64,000 bases of DNA from Paenibacillus sp. RC334 (GTDB lineage: Bacteria > Bacillota > Bacilli > Paenibacillales > Paenibacillaceae), in assembly GCF_030034735.1 (NCBI RefSeq), contig NZ_CP125370.1, forward strand, positions 2,170,001-2,234,000, given 5' to 3'. The notes beneath the pieces were generated by a model. The model saw only the letters and a program-made list of their open reading frames with translations. It was not told where the DNA came from and made no database searches. Below, one piece after another: positions 28,282 through 37,010 of the stretch; within the stretch, counting starts at the first letter, position 1, and each line of letters begins with the position of its first letter. Both the position numbers and the translations under genes were made by a program.

Positions 28282-28908
28282 GTGGATCAACCATGGATAT
28301 ATATTGTTCTGCTGGGCGCCGCAGCTGTTGTCTACGCCTGGCTGCTGCCGAAGCGGCAGGCAGGCCGGGGAACAGAAGAGGCCGTCGTCCAAAAGGTCGA
28401 GGCCACCTTGGAGCAATATATGGCCGATATTGAAAACGGCAATGATGAGCTGATTGAGCTCGTATCCGGCATAAAGCAGGAACATGCGGTTAAACAGGCC
28501 TCATTGCAGGAGCAAGTGGCTGAGCTTCGGAACCGGATTGTAGAGCTTGAACGCCAGGCTGCGATTGCTTCAGTTTCTACACAGACAGTGCCTGGATCTG
28601 AGGTACTGCTACATACAGGCACCCCGCATCAGGCGGTGGCAGCTTATGCTCAGTTCCGCAATACGCAGACTGTTATTCCCATACAGGCAGAGCAGTCTGA
28701 CGACTCTATTGTAGCTGTGGAAGACCAGACCCCGTTGCAAGAGGCTGAGCCTGAAGCTCATCAGGAATCTATCCGTGAGCGTTATCAGGAACTGTTCGAG
28801 CTGTATGAGCAGGGCAAATCGGTGGATTACATTGCTAAGCAATCAGGCATCCAACGGGGCGAGGTACAGCTCATATTACAATTGGCGGAAAGGGAGGACC
28901 TGACGTGA
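28282..28908 (+). CDS. swrB: SwrB-like membrane protein (DUF6115-type)
   Basis: B. subtilis SwrB, encoded just after sigD, promotes flagellar export and swarming. This 208-aa protein shares its layout: a single N-terminal transmembrane helix (about residues 4-22), a coiled coil (about 40-105), a variable acidic linker, and a C-terminal helix-turn-helix-like motif (RYQELFELYEQGKSVDYIAK, then QRGEVQLILQLAE). That C-terminal motif is the strongest link. GTG 28282 lies nine bases after AAAGGAG and gives an N-terminus running straight into the membrane helix; the frame opens earlier at 28249. The last codon overlaps the next start (GTGA). Confidence 0.8.
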   Translation: MDQPWIYIVLLGAAAVVYAWLLPKRQAGRGTEEAVVQKVEATLEQYMADIENGNDELIELVSGIKQEHAVKQASLQEQVAELRNRIVELERQAAIASVSTQTVPGSEVLLHTGTPHQAVAAYAQFRNTQTVIPIQAEQSDDSIVAVEDQTPLQEAEPEAHQESIRERYQELFELYEQGKSVDYIAKQSGIQRGEVQLILQLAEREDLT

Positions 28909-29552
28909 TCAAAAATCGTTCATTCATGCTGGGCATGGGCACCGGGCTTGTTACAGGCGCACTACTGCTGCAATTGGCGATGATCGGTCAGGGTCAATCG
29001 CAGCCGTCTTCAGCGGACCCGAAAAACATGACTCGTGAGCAATTGGAGGAGGCGGCAGCCAGACTGAATCTTCAAATCAGTGAGAGTTCTGATCCGAAGA
29101 TGACAGAAGAGGAATGGCGTAACAAGGTGATCAAGGAAGGCAATAAAACACCGGTTGCCCCCAAAAAGGCAGAAGCGGCGCAAATTCCGTCGACACCAAA
29201 GACACCTGCCAGCAGAACGCCTTCGGCTACTGCTAAGCCTTCAGCAAGCATGTCTGCACTCCAAAGTCCGGATAAGCCGCAAACTAAAGGTTCGAGTGTT
29301 ACGACTACTCCAGATACCCCTAAACAGCCGGCCACTCCGCAAGTGCAATATAGCATTGCATCGGGAAGCAATCTGAGGAGTGTGGCATCTGGTTTGCAGA
29401 AGGCAGGCATCGTATCGGATGCCAGTGCGTTTGAGGCTGAGGCTAAGGCTCAAAAAATCAATACCAAAATCCGTACCGGTACCTATGAGTTTGCCAAGGG
29501 TGAGGATTTTGGTTCTATCATTACTAAAATTACAAAGAAGCCGTCCAACTGA
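28905..29552 (+). CDS. Membrane-anchored protein with MltG/YceG-type LysM-like domain
   Basis: The 215-aa protein has an N-terminal hydrophobic anchor or signal (about residues 8-27) and a Thr/Pro/Ser/Lys-rich linker (about 70-145). The C-terminal domain reads IASGSNLRSVASGLQKAGIV, then KIRTGTYEFAKGEDFGSIIT, which resembles the LysM-like N-terminal domain of the endolytic transglycosylase MltG/YceG. The catalytic MltG domain is absent. A cell-wall-associated accessory role is inferred. It is the last gene of the fla/che operon: GTG 28905 overlaps swrB-like and its TGA sits in the loop of a terminator hairpin. Confidence 0.82.
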   Translation: MIKNRSFMLGMGTGLVTGALLLQLAMIGQGQSQPSSADPKNMTREQLEEAAARLNLQISESSDPKMTEEEWRNKVIKEGNKTPVAPKKAEAAQIPSTPKTPASRTPSATAKPSASMSALQSPDKPQTKGSSVTTTPDTPKQPATPQVQYSIASGSNLRSVASGLQKAGIVSDASAFEAEAKAQKINTKIRTGTYEFAKGEDFGSIITKITKKPSN

Positions 29553-29585
29553 CCGTGATCGGGAGAGTGGGCGGCTTTTATTTTT
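29538..29585 (+). terminator. Intrinsic terminator of the fla/che operon
   Basis: AAGCCGTCCAACT (29538-29550) pairs with AGTGGGCGGCTT (29566-29577), with one wobble or bulge, and is followed by a T-rich run. The stop codon of the preceding gene (29550-29552) lies at the edge of the loop, so the terminator overlaps the coding sequence. Confidence 0.85.
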
Positions 29586-29656
29586 CGCTAGAAAGCTCTA
29601 TAGGCGGGAATAATCAGTCACATTTCGCGCTTATCCTGCTATTGTCGAAAAGTTGG

Positions 29657-29685
29657 TTGCAACGCTGCGGGTGTTATGGTATATT
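29657..29685 (+). promoter_or_regulatory. Sigma-A type promoter for rpsB
   Basis: TTGCAA (29657-29662) and TATATT (29680-29685) are separated by exactly 17 bases. They lie between the fla/che terminator and rpsB, giving an untranslated leader of roughly 120 bases. Within the leader CTTTCC and GGAAAG (29732-29747) form a small perfect hairpin. Confidence 0.8.
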
Positions 29686-29810
29686 AATTGACGGTGTTAA
29701 AAACGCACGTCGATTAATTTTGTAAAGGGTGCTTTCCAAATGGAAAGTCTTTGCGAGAAATGATGTCGGCGGAGGACACACAAAAAACCAAACTTAGGAG
29801 GTGTGTGAAG

Positions 29811-30509
29811 ATGGCAGTAATCTCCATGAAACAGCTTTTGGAAGCTGGGGTTCACTTTGGTCACCAAACACGTCGCTGGAACCCGAAAATGGATCGTTAT
29901 ATCTTCACTGAAAGAAACGGTATTTACATCATTGACTTGCAAAAGACAGTGAAAAAGGTTGAGGAAGCTTACAACTTCGTAAAAAGCATTGCAGCTGAGA
30001 ATGGTACAATTCTGTTCGTAGGCACGAAGAAACAAGCACAAGATTCCGTTAAAGAAGAAGCAGCACGCGCTGGTCAATTCTATATCAACCAACGTTGGTT
30101 GGGCGGTACGCTGACTAACTTCCAAACCATTCAAAAACGTATTGATCGTTTGAAACAACTGGAAGCTTGGGAAGAAGACGGTACATTCGCTGTACTTCCT
30201 AAAAAAGAAGTTATCATTCTCCGTAAAGAGAAAGATCGTCTTGAAAAATTCTTGGGCGGTATCAAAAACATGAAGGGCCTTCCAAGCGCTCTGTTCATCA
30301 TTGATCCACGCAAAGAACGCATCGCGGTTGCTGAAGCTCGCAAATTGGGTATCCCAATCGTGGGTATCGTTGATACAAACTGCGATCCAGACGAAATTGA
30401 CTATGTTATCCCAGGTAATGACGACGCGATCCGCGCTGTTAAATTGCTGACAGGTAAAATGGCTGATGCAGTTATGGAAGCAAACCAAGGCGAAGAAACT
30501 ACAGCATAA
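29811..30509 (+). CDS. rpsB: 30S ribosomal protein S2
   Basis: S2 is a late-assembling protein of the small ribosomal subunit, required for translation of most mRNAs. The 232-aa product begins [20 protein letters not shown], which is the S2 signature, and contains [24 protein letters not shown] sequence (here [19 protein letters not shown]) and a short acidic tail. ATG 29811 follows TTAGGAGGTG; the upstream in-frame extension to 29751 lies in the leader and is not supported. It is followed by an attenuator-like hairpin before tsf. Confidence 0.99.
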   Translation: MAVISMKQLLEAGVHFGHQTRRWNPKMDRYIFTERNGIYIIDLQKTVKKVEEAYNFVKSIAAENGTILFVGTKKQAQDSVKEEAARAGQFYINQRWLGGTLTNFQTIQKRIDRLKQLEAWEEDGTFAVLPKKEVIILRKEKDRLEKFLGGIKNMKGLPSALFIIDPRKERIAVAEARKLGIPIVGIVDTNCDPDEIDYVIPGNDDAIRAVKLLTGKMADAVMEANQGEETTA

Positions 30510-30544
30510 TATTTCCTTACGGAAATACCTATAAGAATTAAATG

Positions 30545-30589
30545 AAAAGGGTGGTTGGCAGGTGTATAACCTCTCACTACCCTTTTTTT
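30545..30589 (+). terminator. Terminator/attenuator between rpsB and tsf
   Basis: AAAAGGGT (30545-30552) pairs with ACCCTTTT (30579-30586), with additional imperfect pairing inside, followed by a T run. A smaller hairpin, ATTTCC/GGAAAT (30511-30526), precedes it. The position suggests partial termination that would make S2 more abundant than EF-Ts. Confidence 0.75.
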
Positions 30590-30641
30590 AAGGAATAAAG
30601 CTTGTGTACACCACTGAAAATCAAATTTGGAGGGAAATAAT

Positions 30642-31292
30642 ATGGCAGTTAATGCTAGCGCGGTAAAAGAGCTTCGTGAAAAAACAGGCGCAGGAATGCT
30701 GGATTGTAAAAAAGCGCTTGAAGAAGCAAACGGTGATTTGACAAAAGCAGTTGAAGTGCTGCGTGAAAAAGGACTTGCAGCTGCAGCGAACAAAGCAGGC
30801 CGTATCGCTACTGAAGGCGTTGTTGAATCCTACATCCATGCTGGTGGCCGTATCGGCGTACTGGTAGAAGTAAACTGCGAAACAGACTTCGTAGCTAAAA
30901 CAGACCAGTTCAGAGATTTTGTGCGTGACATCGCTATGCATATCGCTGCATCGAACCCTCGTTATGTTCGTCGCGAAGAAGTGCCACAGGAAGAGATCGA
31001 AAAAGAAAAAGAAATCCTGAAAGCACAAGCTTTGAACGAAGGCAAACCAGAAAAAATCGTTGAGAAAATGGTTGAAGGCCGCATCGGTAAATTCTATGAA
31101 GAGTTCTGCCTGTTGGAGCAATCTTTCATTAAAGATCCGGACAAAACAATCTCTACACTCATCAACGAGAAAATCAGTACCATTGGTGAGAACATTTCCC
31201 TGCGTCGTTTTGTTCGCTTTGAACTGGGCGAAGGTTTGGAGAAAAAAGAAGATAACTTCTACGAAGAAGTTATGTCTCAAGTGAAACAATAA
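30642..31292 (+). CDS. tsf: Elongation factor Ts (short, single-repeat form)
   Basis: EF-Ts exchanges GDP for GTP on EF-Tu. The product is only 216 aa, against 293 in B. subtilis. The N-terminal UBA-like domain is normal ([22 protein letters not shown]), followed directly by [20 protein letters not shown] and [20 protein letters not shown]. These strings belong to two separate repeats in the long form, so one core subdomain is missing here. The C-terminal part ([20 protein letters not shown], then [20 protein letters not shown]) is intact. It is not a truncation by mutation: both ends are present. Start ATG 30642 follows GGAGGG. Confidence 0.98.
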   Translation: MAVNASAVKELREKTGAGMLDCKKALEEANGDLTKAVEVLREKGLAAAANKAGRIATEGVVESYIHAGGRIGVLVEVNCETDFVAKTDQFRDFVRDIAMHIAASNPRYVRREEVPQEEIEKEKEILKAQALNEGKPEKIVEKMVEGRIGKFYEEFCLLEQSFIKDPDKTISTLINEKISTIGENISLRRFVRFELGEGLEKKEDNFYEEVMSQVKQ

Positions 31293-31327
31293 TTACCAAC
31301 GAACGGTAATTGCATACGGAAAGAGCA

Positions 31328-31359
31328 AAGAATTGGAACACATCAGTGTTCCTTTTCTT
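31328..31359 (+). terminator. Hairpin terminator after tsf
   Basis: GGAACAC (31335-31341) and GTGTTCC (31346-31352) form a perfect 7-bp stem with an ATCA loop, followed by TTTTC. The flanks (CAAAGAA, TTCTTG) can extend the stem. A shorter stem ATTACC/GGTAAT lies just after the tsf stop. Confidence 0.65.
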
Positions 31360-31387
31360 GCAACAGGACATCTATCCTGTACATAAT
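31358..31387 (+). promoter_or_regulatory. Possible promoter for pyrH
   Basis: TTGCAA (31358-31363) and CATAAT (31382-31387) have an 18-base spacer and lie just before the pyrH ribosome binding site, after the tsf hairpin. The first base of the -10 is non-consensus and the element overlaps the terminator tail, so this is tentative. Confidence 0.35.
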
Positions 31388-31393
31388 ATATAG

Positions 31394-32142
<749 letters not shown>

Positions 32143-32143
<1 letters not shown>

Positions 32144-32697
32144 TGCCACAATCTGTGAAAAAGAGCGCTGAAGAGCGCATGCATAAAGCAATTCAGTCGT
32201 TGCAACGTGACCTTGCATCTTTGCGCGCTGGTCGAGCGACACCAGCTCTACTGGATCGCGTTCAGGTTGAGTATTACGGTGCAATGACTCCAGTCAATCA
32301 GTTGGCTAATGTAAATACACCGGACAGCCGGACTCTAATGATTCAGCCTTGGGATAAATCCTCCCTGGCCGACATTGAGCGTGCTATCCAAAAATCCGAT
32401 CTGGGTTTGACCCCTTCCAATGACGGAAACACCATTCGCCTGAGTATTCCTGCATTGACAGAAGAACGCAGAACGGATCTAGTGAAGCTGACGAAAAAGA
32501 ACGGCGAAGAAGCGAAGGTCGCCATTCGTAACATTCGTCGCGATGCGAACGATGATATTAAAAAAATGGAGAAAACTGATATATCCGAGGATGAATCCCG
32601 TAAATATCAGGAAGAAATCCAGAAAACGACAGATAAATTTATCGCCGAAGTGGATAGAGTTTTGGCTGCAAAAGAAAAAGAAATTATGGAAGTATAA
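32143..32697 (+). CDS. frr: Ribosome recycling factor
   Basis: RRF splits the post-termination ribosome together with EF-G. The 184-aa product has the family length and motifs ([57 protein letters not shown]). The ATG overlaps the pyrH stop by one base, so the two are translationally coupled. A terminator-like hairpin follows directly. Confidence 0.98.
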
Positions 32698-32739
32698 GAG
32701 ACTGGTAGCCCCTCCCTTACGGTGGGGTTTGTCTCTTTT
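32698..32739 (+). terminator. Terminator/attenuator between frr and uppS
   Basis: GAGAC at 32698 pairs with GTCTC (32731-32735), enclosing a CCCC/GGGG pairing, and the stem is followed by TTTT. It begins at the base after the frr stop. uppS follows within 45 bases without an evident promoter, so readthrough is expected. Confidence 0.65.
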
Positions 32740-32781
32740 CAAGCCAGAGGCACATTTTCAGAGAATGCTGGAGGAACTGGA

Positions 32782-33549
32782 ATGATCAAACGGGTTCGGT
32801 CTTGGTGGAACGGGGAACAAAAACAGCAAACACCGGCCATTTCAAAAGACAATATTCCGCAGCATGTTGCTGTTATTATGGATGGGAACGGCAGATGGGC
32901 CAAACGGATTGGAATGCCGCGTATTGTAGGGCATCAAAATGGAATGAAGGCAGTGAAGCGCACAGCGATTGCTGCGGATGAACTAGGCATTAAATATTTG
33001 ACCTTATTTGCTTTTTCAACTGAAAATTGGTCGCGTCCCAAGGATGAAGTCGATTTTTTGATGCGGCTGCCGCAAGAGTTTCTGGCTATTGAGCTTGATG
33101 AGCTGATTGAAAAAAATGTACAAGTGCGTATGATGGGAAATAAGGAGCATTTGCCATCTCATACCGTTGATGCGTTGACTGAAGCGACTCGGCGAACCGA
33201 AAATAATACCGGACTTGTTCTTAATTTTGCATTAAATTATGGAAGCCGGCTGGAAATCACTGAATGTATGCAAGCGTTGGGTCGTGAAATTGAGGATGGA
33301 AAGCTTAAATCCGGAGATATTACGCCTGAACTGATTGAGAATTCTTTGCTCTCAAGTGGTATGCCGGACCCTGACCTGCTGATTCGAACAAGTGGTGAGC
33401 TAAGACTCAGCAATTTTATGCTATGGCAACTTGCTTACAGTGAGCTATGGTTTACTGATATTTATTGGCCTGAGTTTAAGAAAGAGCATTTATACGAAGC
33501 AGTAGTCGAATATCAGCGAAGATCACGGCGGTACGGCGGACTGAAGTAA
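32782..33549 (+). CDS. uppS: Isoprenyl transferase (undecaprenyl diphosphate synthase)
   Basis: UppS makes the C55 undecaprenyl diphosphate carrier lipid for peptidoglycan and teichoic acid synthesis. The 255-aa cis-prenyltransferase has catalytic D34 in VIMDGNGRWAK, the FAFSTENWSRP motif, and the RTSGELRLSNFMLWQLAYSE and YRRRSRRYGG-type C-terminal substrate-binding region. ATG 32782 follows GGAGGAA. The open frame extends back to 32722 across the attenuator, which is not a credible N-terminus. Confidence 0.97.
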   Translation: MIKRVRSWWNGEQKQQTPAISKDNIPQHVAVIMDGNGRWAKRIGMPRIVGHQNGMKAVKRTAIAADELGIKYLTLFAFSTENWSRPKDEVDFLMRLPQEFLAIELDELIEKNVQVRMMGNKEHLPSHTVDALTEATRRTENNTGLVLNFALNYGSRLEITECMQALGREIEDGKLKSGDITPELIENSLLSSGMPDPDLLIRTSGELRLSNFMLWQLAYSELWFTDIYWPEFKKEHLYEAVVEYQRRSRRYGGLK

Positions 33550-33566
33550 ATGGAGGATGAAAGCCG

Positions 33567-34358
33567 TTGAGACAGAGATTGATTACCGGTATTGTAGCAG
33601 GCGTATTTTTTTTGGCGATGGTCCTGTGGGGCGGCTTAGCCTACCATTTGCTCATTTTGGCTATGGCCTTAATTGGATTCTATGAATTCGCGCGAATGAC
33701 CAGGGTATCTCCTTTCGGCGGTACAGCGTTAGTTGGCTATGCAGGAATATTAGCTTTTGTATTTCCTTATCAGCCCTTGGGTCTGCACTCACCATTACCG
33801 TCTATAAGTCTGCTTTGGCTGCTGATGATTATTTTTATGATCATTACGGTGGGAACGAAAAATAAAATCACAATTCAAACGGTGTCCATACTATTTCTCG
33901 GTACCGTTTATATAGGCTTTGGATTTTCCTATATGGCGGAATCACGCCATATGGAACATGGGCTTTTATGGACCTTTTTGTTGCTGGCTTGCATTTGGGC
34001 AAGTGATGCAGGGGCTTATTTTGTAGGCAAAATGGCGGGGAAGAGAAAGCTATGGCCTGCGATCAGTCCAAACAAAACAGTCGAAGGGTCTATTGGCGGG
34101 ATTGTTTTAGCGTTAGCTACAGCACTGGTGTTTGCCGGATTGTCAGAAGGGCTGCTGCCGTGGGATAAAGCTTTCGCTATCGGTTTATCTTGTGCAGTTG
34201 TGGGTCAACTCGGCGATTTAGTGCAATCTGCGTACAAGCGGGTGTACGACATTAAAGATTCCGGTAATCTGCTGCCAGGGCACGGTGGTATATTAGACCG
34301 CTGCGACAGCTGGATTGTCGTTTTTCCAATTGTACATATGATGCTGCTGCTTCCATGA
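33567..34358 (+). CDS. cdsA: Phosphatidate cytidylyltransferase (CDP-diacylglycerol synthase)
   Basis: CdsA converts phosphatidic acid and CTP to CDP-diacylglycerol, the branch point of phospholipid synthesis. The 263-aa polytopic membrane protein has about seven hydrophobic segments. The CDP-DAG synthase signature near the C-terminus is [20 protein letters not shown] followed by [26 protein letters not shown] element is also typical. It starts at TTG 33567 after GGAGG and lies between uppS and dxr as in Bacillus. Confidence 0.96.
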   Translation: MRQRLITGIVAGVFFLAMVLWGGLAYHLLILAMALIGFYEFARMTRVSPFGGTALVGYAGILAFVFPYQPLGLHSPLPSISLLWLLMIIFMIITVGTKNKITIQTVSILFLGTVYIGFGFSYMAESRHMEHGLLWTFLLLACIWASDAGAYFVGKMAGKRKLWPAISPNKTVEGSIGGIVLALATALVFAGLSEGLLPWDKAFAIGLSCAVVGQLGDLVQSAYKRVYDIKDSGNLLPGHGGILDRCDSWIVVFPIVHMMLLLP

Positions 34359-34440
34359 CCCTTACCTGGTGCTTACAGTTTATGCTCAGGTCAAAGTTAG
34401 CCGCAGAGTAACGGTTATTTTCAAGATAGGAAGGTGCTTC

Positions 34441-35580
34441 ATGAAAAGAATTACGGTACTCGGTTCAACCGGGTCTATTGGAACACAGACGCTGGATGTC
34501 GTATCTATGCACCCGGATCAGTTTGCCGTAGAGGCTTTAGCAGGTGGCTCAAATATAAAGTTGCTTGCCGAGCAGGCGCATCTATACCAACCCAAGAAGG
34601 TATCCGTCGGCACCAAGCAACTGGCGGAGGAAATCCGTCCTTTGTTGCCTTCCGGAATGGAACTGCATTGGGGGGATGAAGGACTCGTCGAGCTGGCTGC
34701 GAATACAGATGCAGATATGGTTGTGACAGCTGTAATGGGCAGTGTCGGATTGCACTCCACGCTGGCCGCGATTGAGGCTGGAAAACAGATCGGTTTGGCC
34801 AATAAGGAAACACTGGTTACCGCCGGTCATCTGGTCACAGAACGGGCACGGGCGAAAGGAGTGCCGTTGCTGCCGATTGACAGTGAGCATTCGGCTATTT
34901 TCCAATGCTTGAATGGTGAGGGTATGAAAGATGTGGCACATATTACTCTCACGGCATCGGGTGGTTCTTTTCGTGATTTGACAAGGGAACAGCTTCTGGA
35001 GGTTACGGTAGAAGATGCATTGAAGCACCCCAATTGGTCGATGGGTGCCAAAATTACGATTGATTCGGCAACGATGGTAAACAAAGGGCTAGAGGTCATT
35101 GAGGCGCACTGGTTGTTCGGACTTGATTATGAGCAGATTCACGTACTATTGCATCCTGAAAGCATCATTCATTCCTATGTAGAATTTGTGGATACCAGTA
35201 TTGTCGCCCAACTGGGCAACCCTGATATGAGAGTGCCTATTCAATACGCTTTAACCTATCCTAAACGGATGAAGTCTCCGGCCAAGCCGCTGTCACTGGC
35301 TGAGGTGGGTAAGCTCCATTTTAAGAAAATGGACTTTAATCGTTTTCCTTGTTTAAGGCTTGCCTTTGAATGTGGTAAAATGGGTGGTACAGCACCAACT
35401 GCATTTAATGCGGCTAATGAGATTGCTGTTGCCCGTTTTCTGCGTGGAGAAATTCCTTTTCTGCATATCGAAGCCGTTATTGAGCGAGTACTGGAACGGC
35501 ATGTCAATGTCACTAACCCTGATCTGGCTGCGATTGAAGCCTGTGACCGTGAGGTTCGCAGCGTAGCTGCCGGGATATAA
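34441..35580 (+). CDS. dxr: 1-deoxy-D-xylulose-5-phosphate reductoisomerase
   Basis: Dxr makes 2-C-methyl-D-erythritol 4-phosphate, the committed step of the non-mevalonate isoprenoid pathway that feeds UppS. The 379-aa product has the NADPH-binding [15 protein letters not shown] start, [14 protein letters not shown], the metal-binding [11 protein letters not shown] and the flexible-loop ASGGSFRD motifs. ATG 34441 follows AGGAAGGTG. The reading frame opens earlier at 34369, but that stretch has no family match. Confidence 0.97.
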   Translation: MKRITVLGSTGSIGTQTLDVVSMHPDQFAVEALAGGSNIKLLAEQAHLYQPKKVSVGTKQLAEEIRPLLPSGMELHWGDEGLVELAANTDADMVVTAVMGSVGLHSTLAAIEAGKQIGLANKETLVTAGHLVTERARAKGVPLLPIDSEHSAIFQCLNGEGMKDVAHITLTASGGSFRDLTREQLLEVTVEDALKHPNWSMGAKITIDSATMVNKGLEVIEAHWLFGLDYEQIHVLLHPESIIHSYVEFVDTSIVAQLGNPDMRVPIQYALTYPKRMKSPAKPLSLAEVGKLHFKKMDFNRFPCLRLAFECGKMGGTAPTAFNAANEIAVARFLRGEIPFLHIEAVIERVLERHVNVTNPDLAAIEACDREVRSVAAGI

Positions 35581-35688
35581 GCTGAATTTGGGTTCGAGAA
35601 GCGAATTGTGATTCTCTTGTGTGGGATCGGAGAATAATGATAATCTAGGAAGACAAACTCGATCTCATTGAAAGGGGAACGGAAACGA

Positions 35689-36960
35689 TTGGAAACGATT
35701 CGAATAGTTTTGATGACGGTGCTCATGTTTTTCGTCATAGTGACGGTGCATGAATGGGGGCATTATTATTTTGCCAAACGCGCCGGGATTCTGGTACGGG
35801 AGTTTGCGATCGGTTTCGGTCCGAAACTGTTTTCTTATAAAAGAAACGAGACGCGATTTACACTACGTTTGCTGCCGTTCGGTGGTTTTGCCCGCATGGC
35901 AGGAGAAGATCCGGAAATCAATGAAATTGAAGCCGGACAAACAATTGCTGTACGCGTAACGGACGGTATCGTCAAAACCATTTATTTGGACCAATTGGAT
36001 AACCGCAAAAATGTGGTGCGCGGCGAAGTGCAGCACATTGATCTGGAGCAGGCACTAACTGTAAAATTGGATGTGGATGGCGAGGATCAGCAATATACTG
36101 TACACCCGCAAGCGATGATGGTAACCAAAGGGCAATCCATCCAGATTGCGCCTAAGGATCGACAGTATGGCAGCAAAACAGTAGGACAGCGTGCGATGGC
36201 TATTTTTGCTGGACCGCTGATGAATTTTATCCTTGCCTTTGTTCTGTTTGGTCTGCATATCCAGATGGTCGGCGTACAAGTGGACAACCCGACTTATGTC
36301 CAGATTAATGACATTACAGCGGGTATGCCAGCTGCTGAAGCTGATTTGCATAAGGGCGATATCATTGAATCCGTGAACGGGGTTGCGATTGGTGCGAACG
36401 TTGAAAATATGATCAAACTGATTGCCGATTCCCAAGACAAGCCGATGAAATGGGTTGTTCGTCGTGATAACAAAACTTTTGATCTGACGATTACACCTCG
36501 TGCAATGGAAGGACAAAAGGGTGGTAAAGTGGGCATCGTGCCTGAACTTCCGACACGGCAAGCCGGAGTCGGGGAAACATTTAAATTTGCTGGACAATCC
36601 ATGGTACGAACGACCGATATTATTTTCCAGGGGTTTAGTCAGCTTATCCAACGCTTCTCCATTAATGATCTGGGAGGTCCGGTACGTACCTTTGAAGTGA
36701 CAGGACAAATTGCCAAACAGGGCATTGAGCAGCTTACGTATTGGACTGCTATAATGAGTCTTTATTTGGGGATATTTAATCTATTGCCAATTCCGGCGCT
36801 GGATGGAAGCAGACTTGTTTTCCTCGGCGTAGAGGCGGTAAGAGGACGTCCGGTTGATCCGAGCAGGGAAGGTATGGTCCATTTCGTTGGTTTTGCTATG
36901 TTATTCCTGCTCATGATTGCGGTCACGTACAATGATATTTTACGATTAATTAACGGTTAA
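35689..36960 (+). CDS. rseP: Site-2 zinc metalloprotease RseP/RasP
   Basis: RseP (RasP in B. subtilis) cleaves membrane-embedded substrates such as anti-sigma factors and leftover signal peptides. The 423-aa membrane protein has the zinc-binding HExxH in the first helix (H21, E22, H25). A PDZ domain (about residues 205-285) follows, with ITAGMPAAEADLHKGDIIES. The third zinc ligand is in FNLLPIPALDGSRL near the C-terminus. TTG 35689 is the likeliest start, about eleven bases after AAAGGGG; the frame opens at 35668. It sits in the conserved dxr-rseP-proS-polC order. Confidence 0.95.
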   Translation: METIRIVLMTVLMFFVIVTVHEWGHYYFAKRAGILVREFAIGFGPKLFSYKRNETRFTLRLLPFGGFARMAGEDPEINEIEAGQTIAVRVTDGIVKTIYLDQLDNRKNVVRGEVQHIDLEQALTVKLDVDGEDQQYTVHPQAMMVTKGQSIQIAPKDRQYGSKTVGQRAMAIFAGPLMNFILAFVLFGLHIQMVGVQVDNPTYVQINDITAGMPAAEADLHKGDIIESVNGVAIGANVENMIKLIADSQDKPMKWVVRRDNKTFDLTITPRAMEGQKGGKVGIVPELPTRQAGVGETFKFAGQSMVRTTDIIFQGFSQLIQRFSINDLGGPVRTFEVTGQIAKQGIEQLTYWTAIMSLYLGIFNLLPIPALDGSRLVFLGVEAVRGRPVDPSREGMVHFVGFAMLFLLMIAVTYNDILRLING

Positions 36961-37010
36961 TTAGAGACGGACTTATATAAAAGGGTCTGTATGGGAGGAC
37001 ATGCGTTTCT

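Noticed and set aside
29697..31289. Long minus-strand frames across rpsB and tsf (about 220-260 codons)
   Set aside because: Both are antisense to strongly conserved, highly expressed genes and encode Phe/Cys/His-rich sequences with no family resemblance.
35581..35688. Promoter for rseP (TTGTGT with TAATCT)
   Set aside because: The -10 is poor and the spacer is 18; the match is no better than chance in an AT-rich gap.
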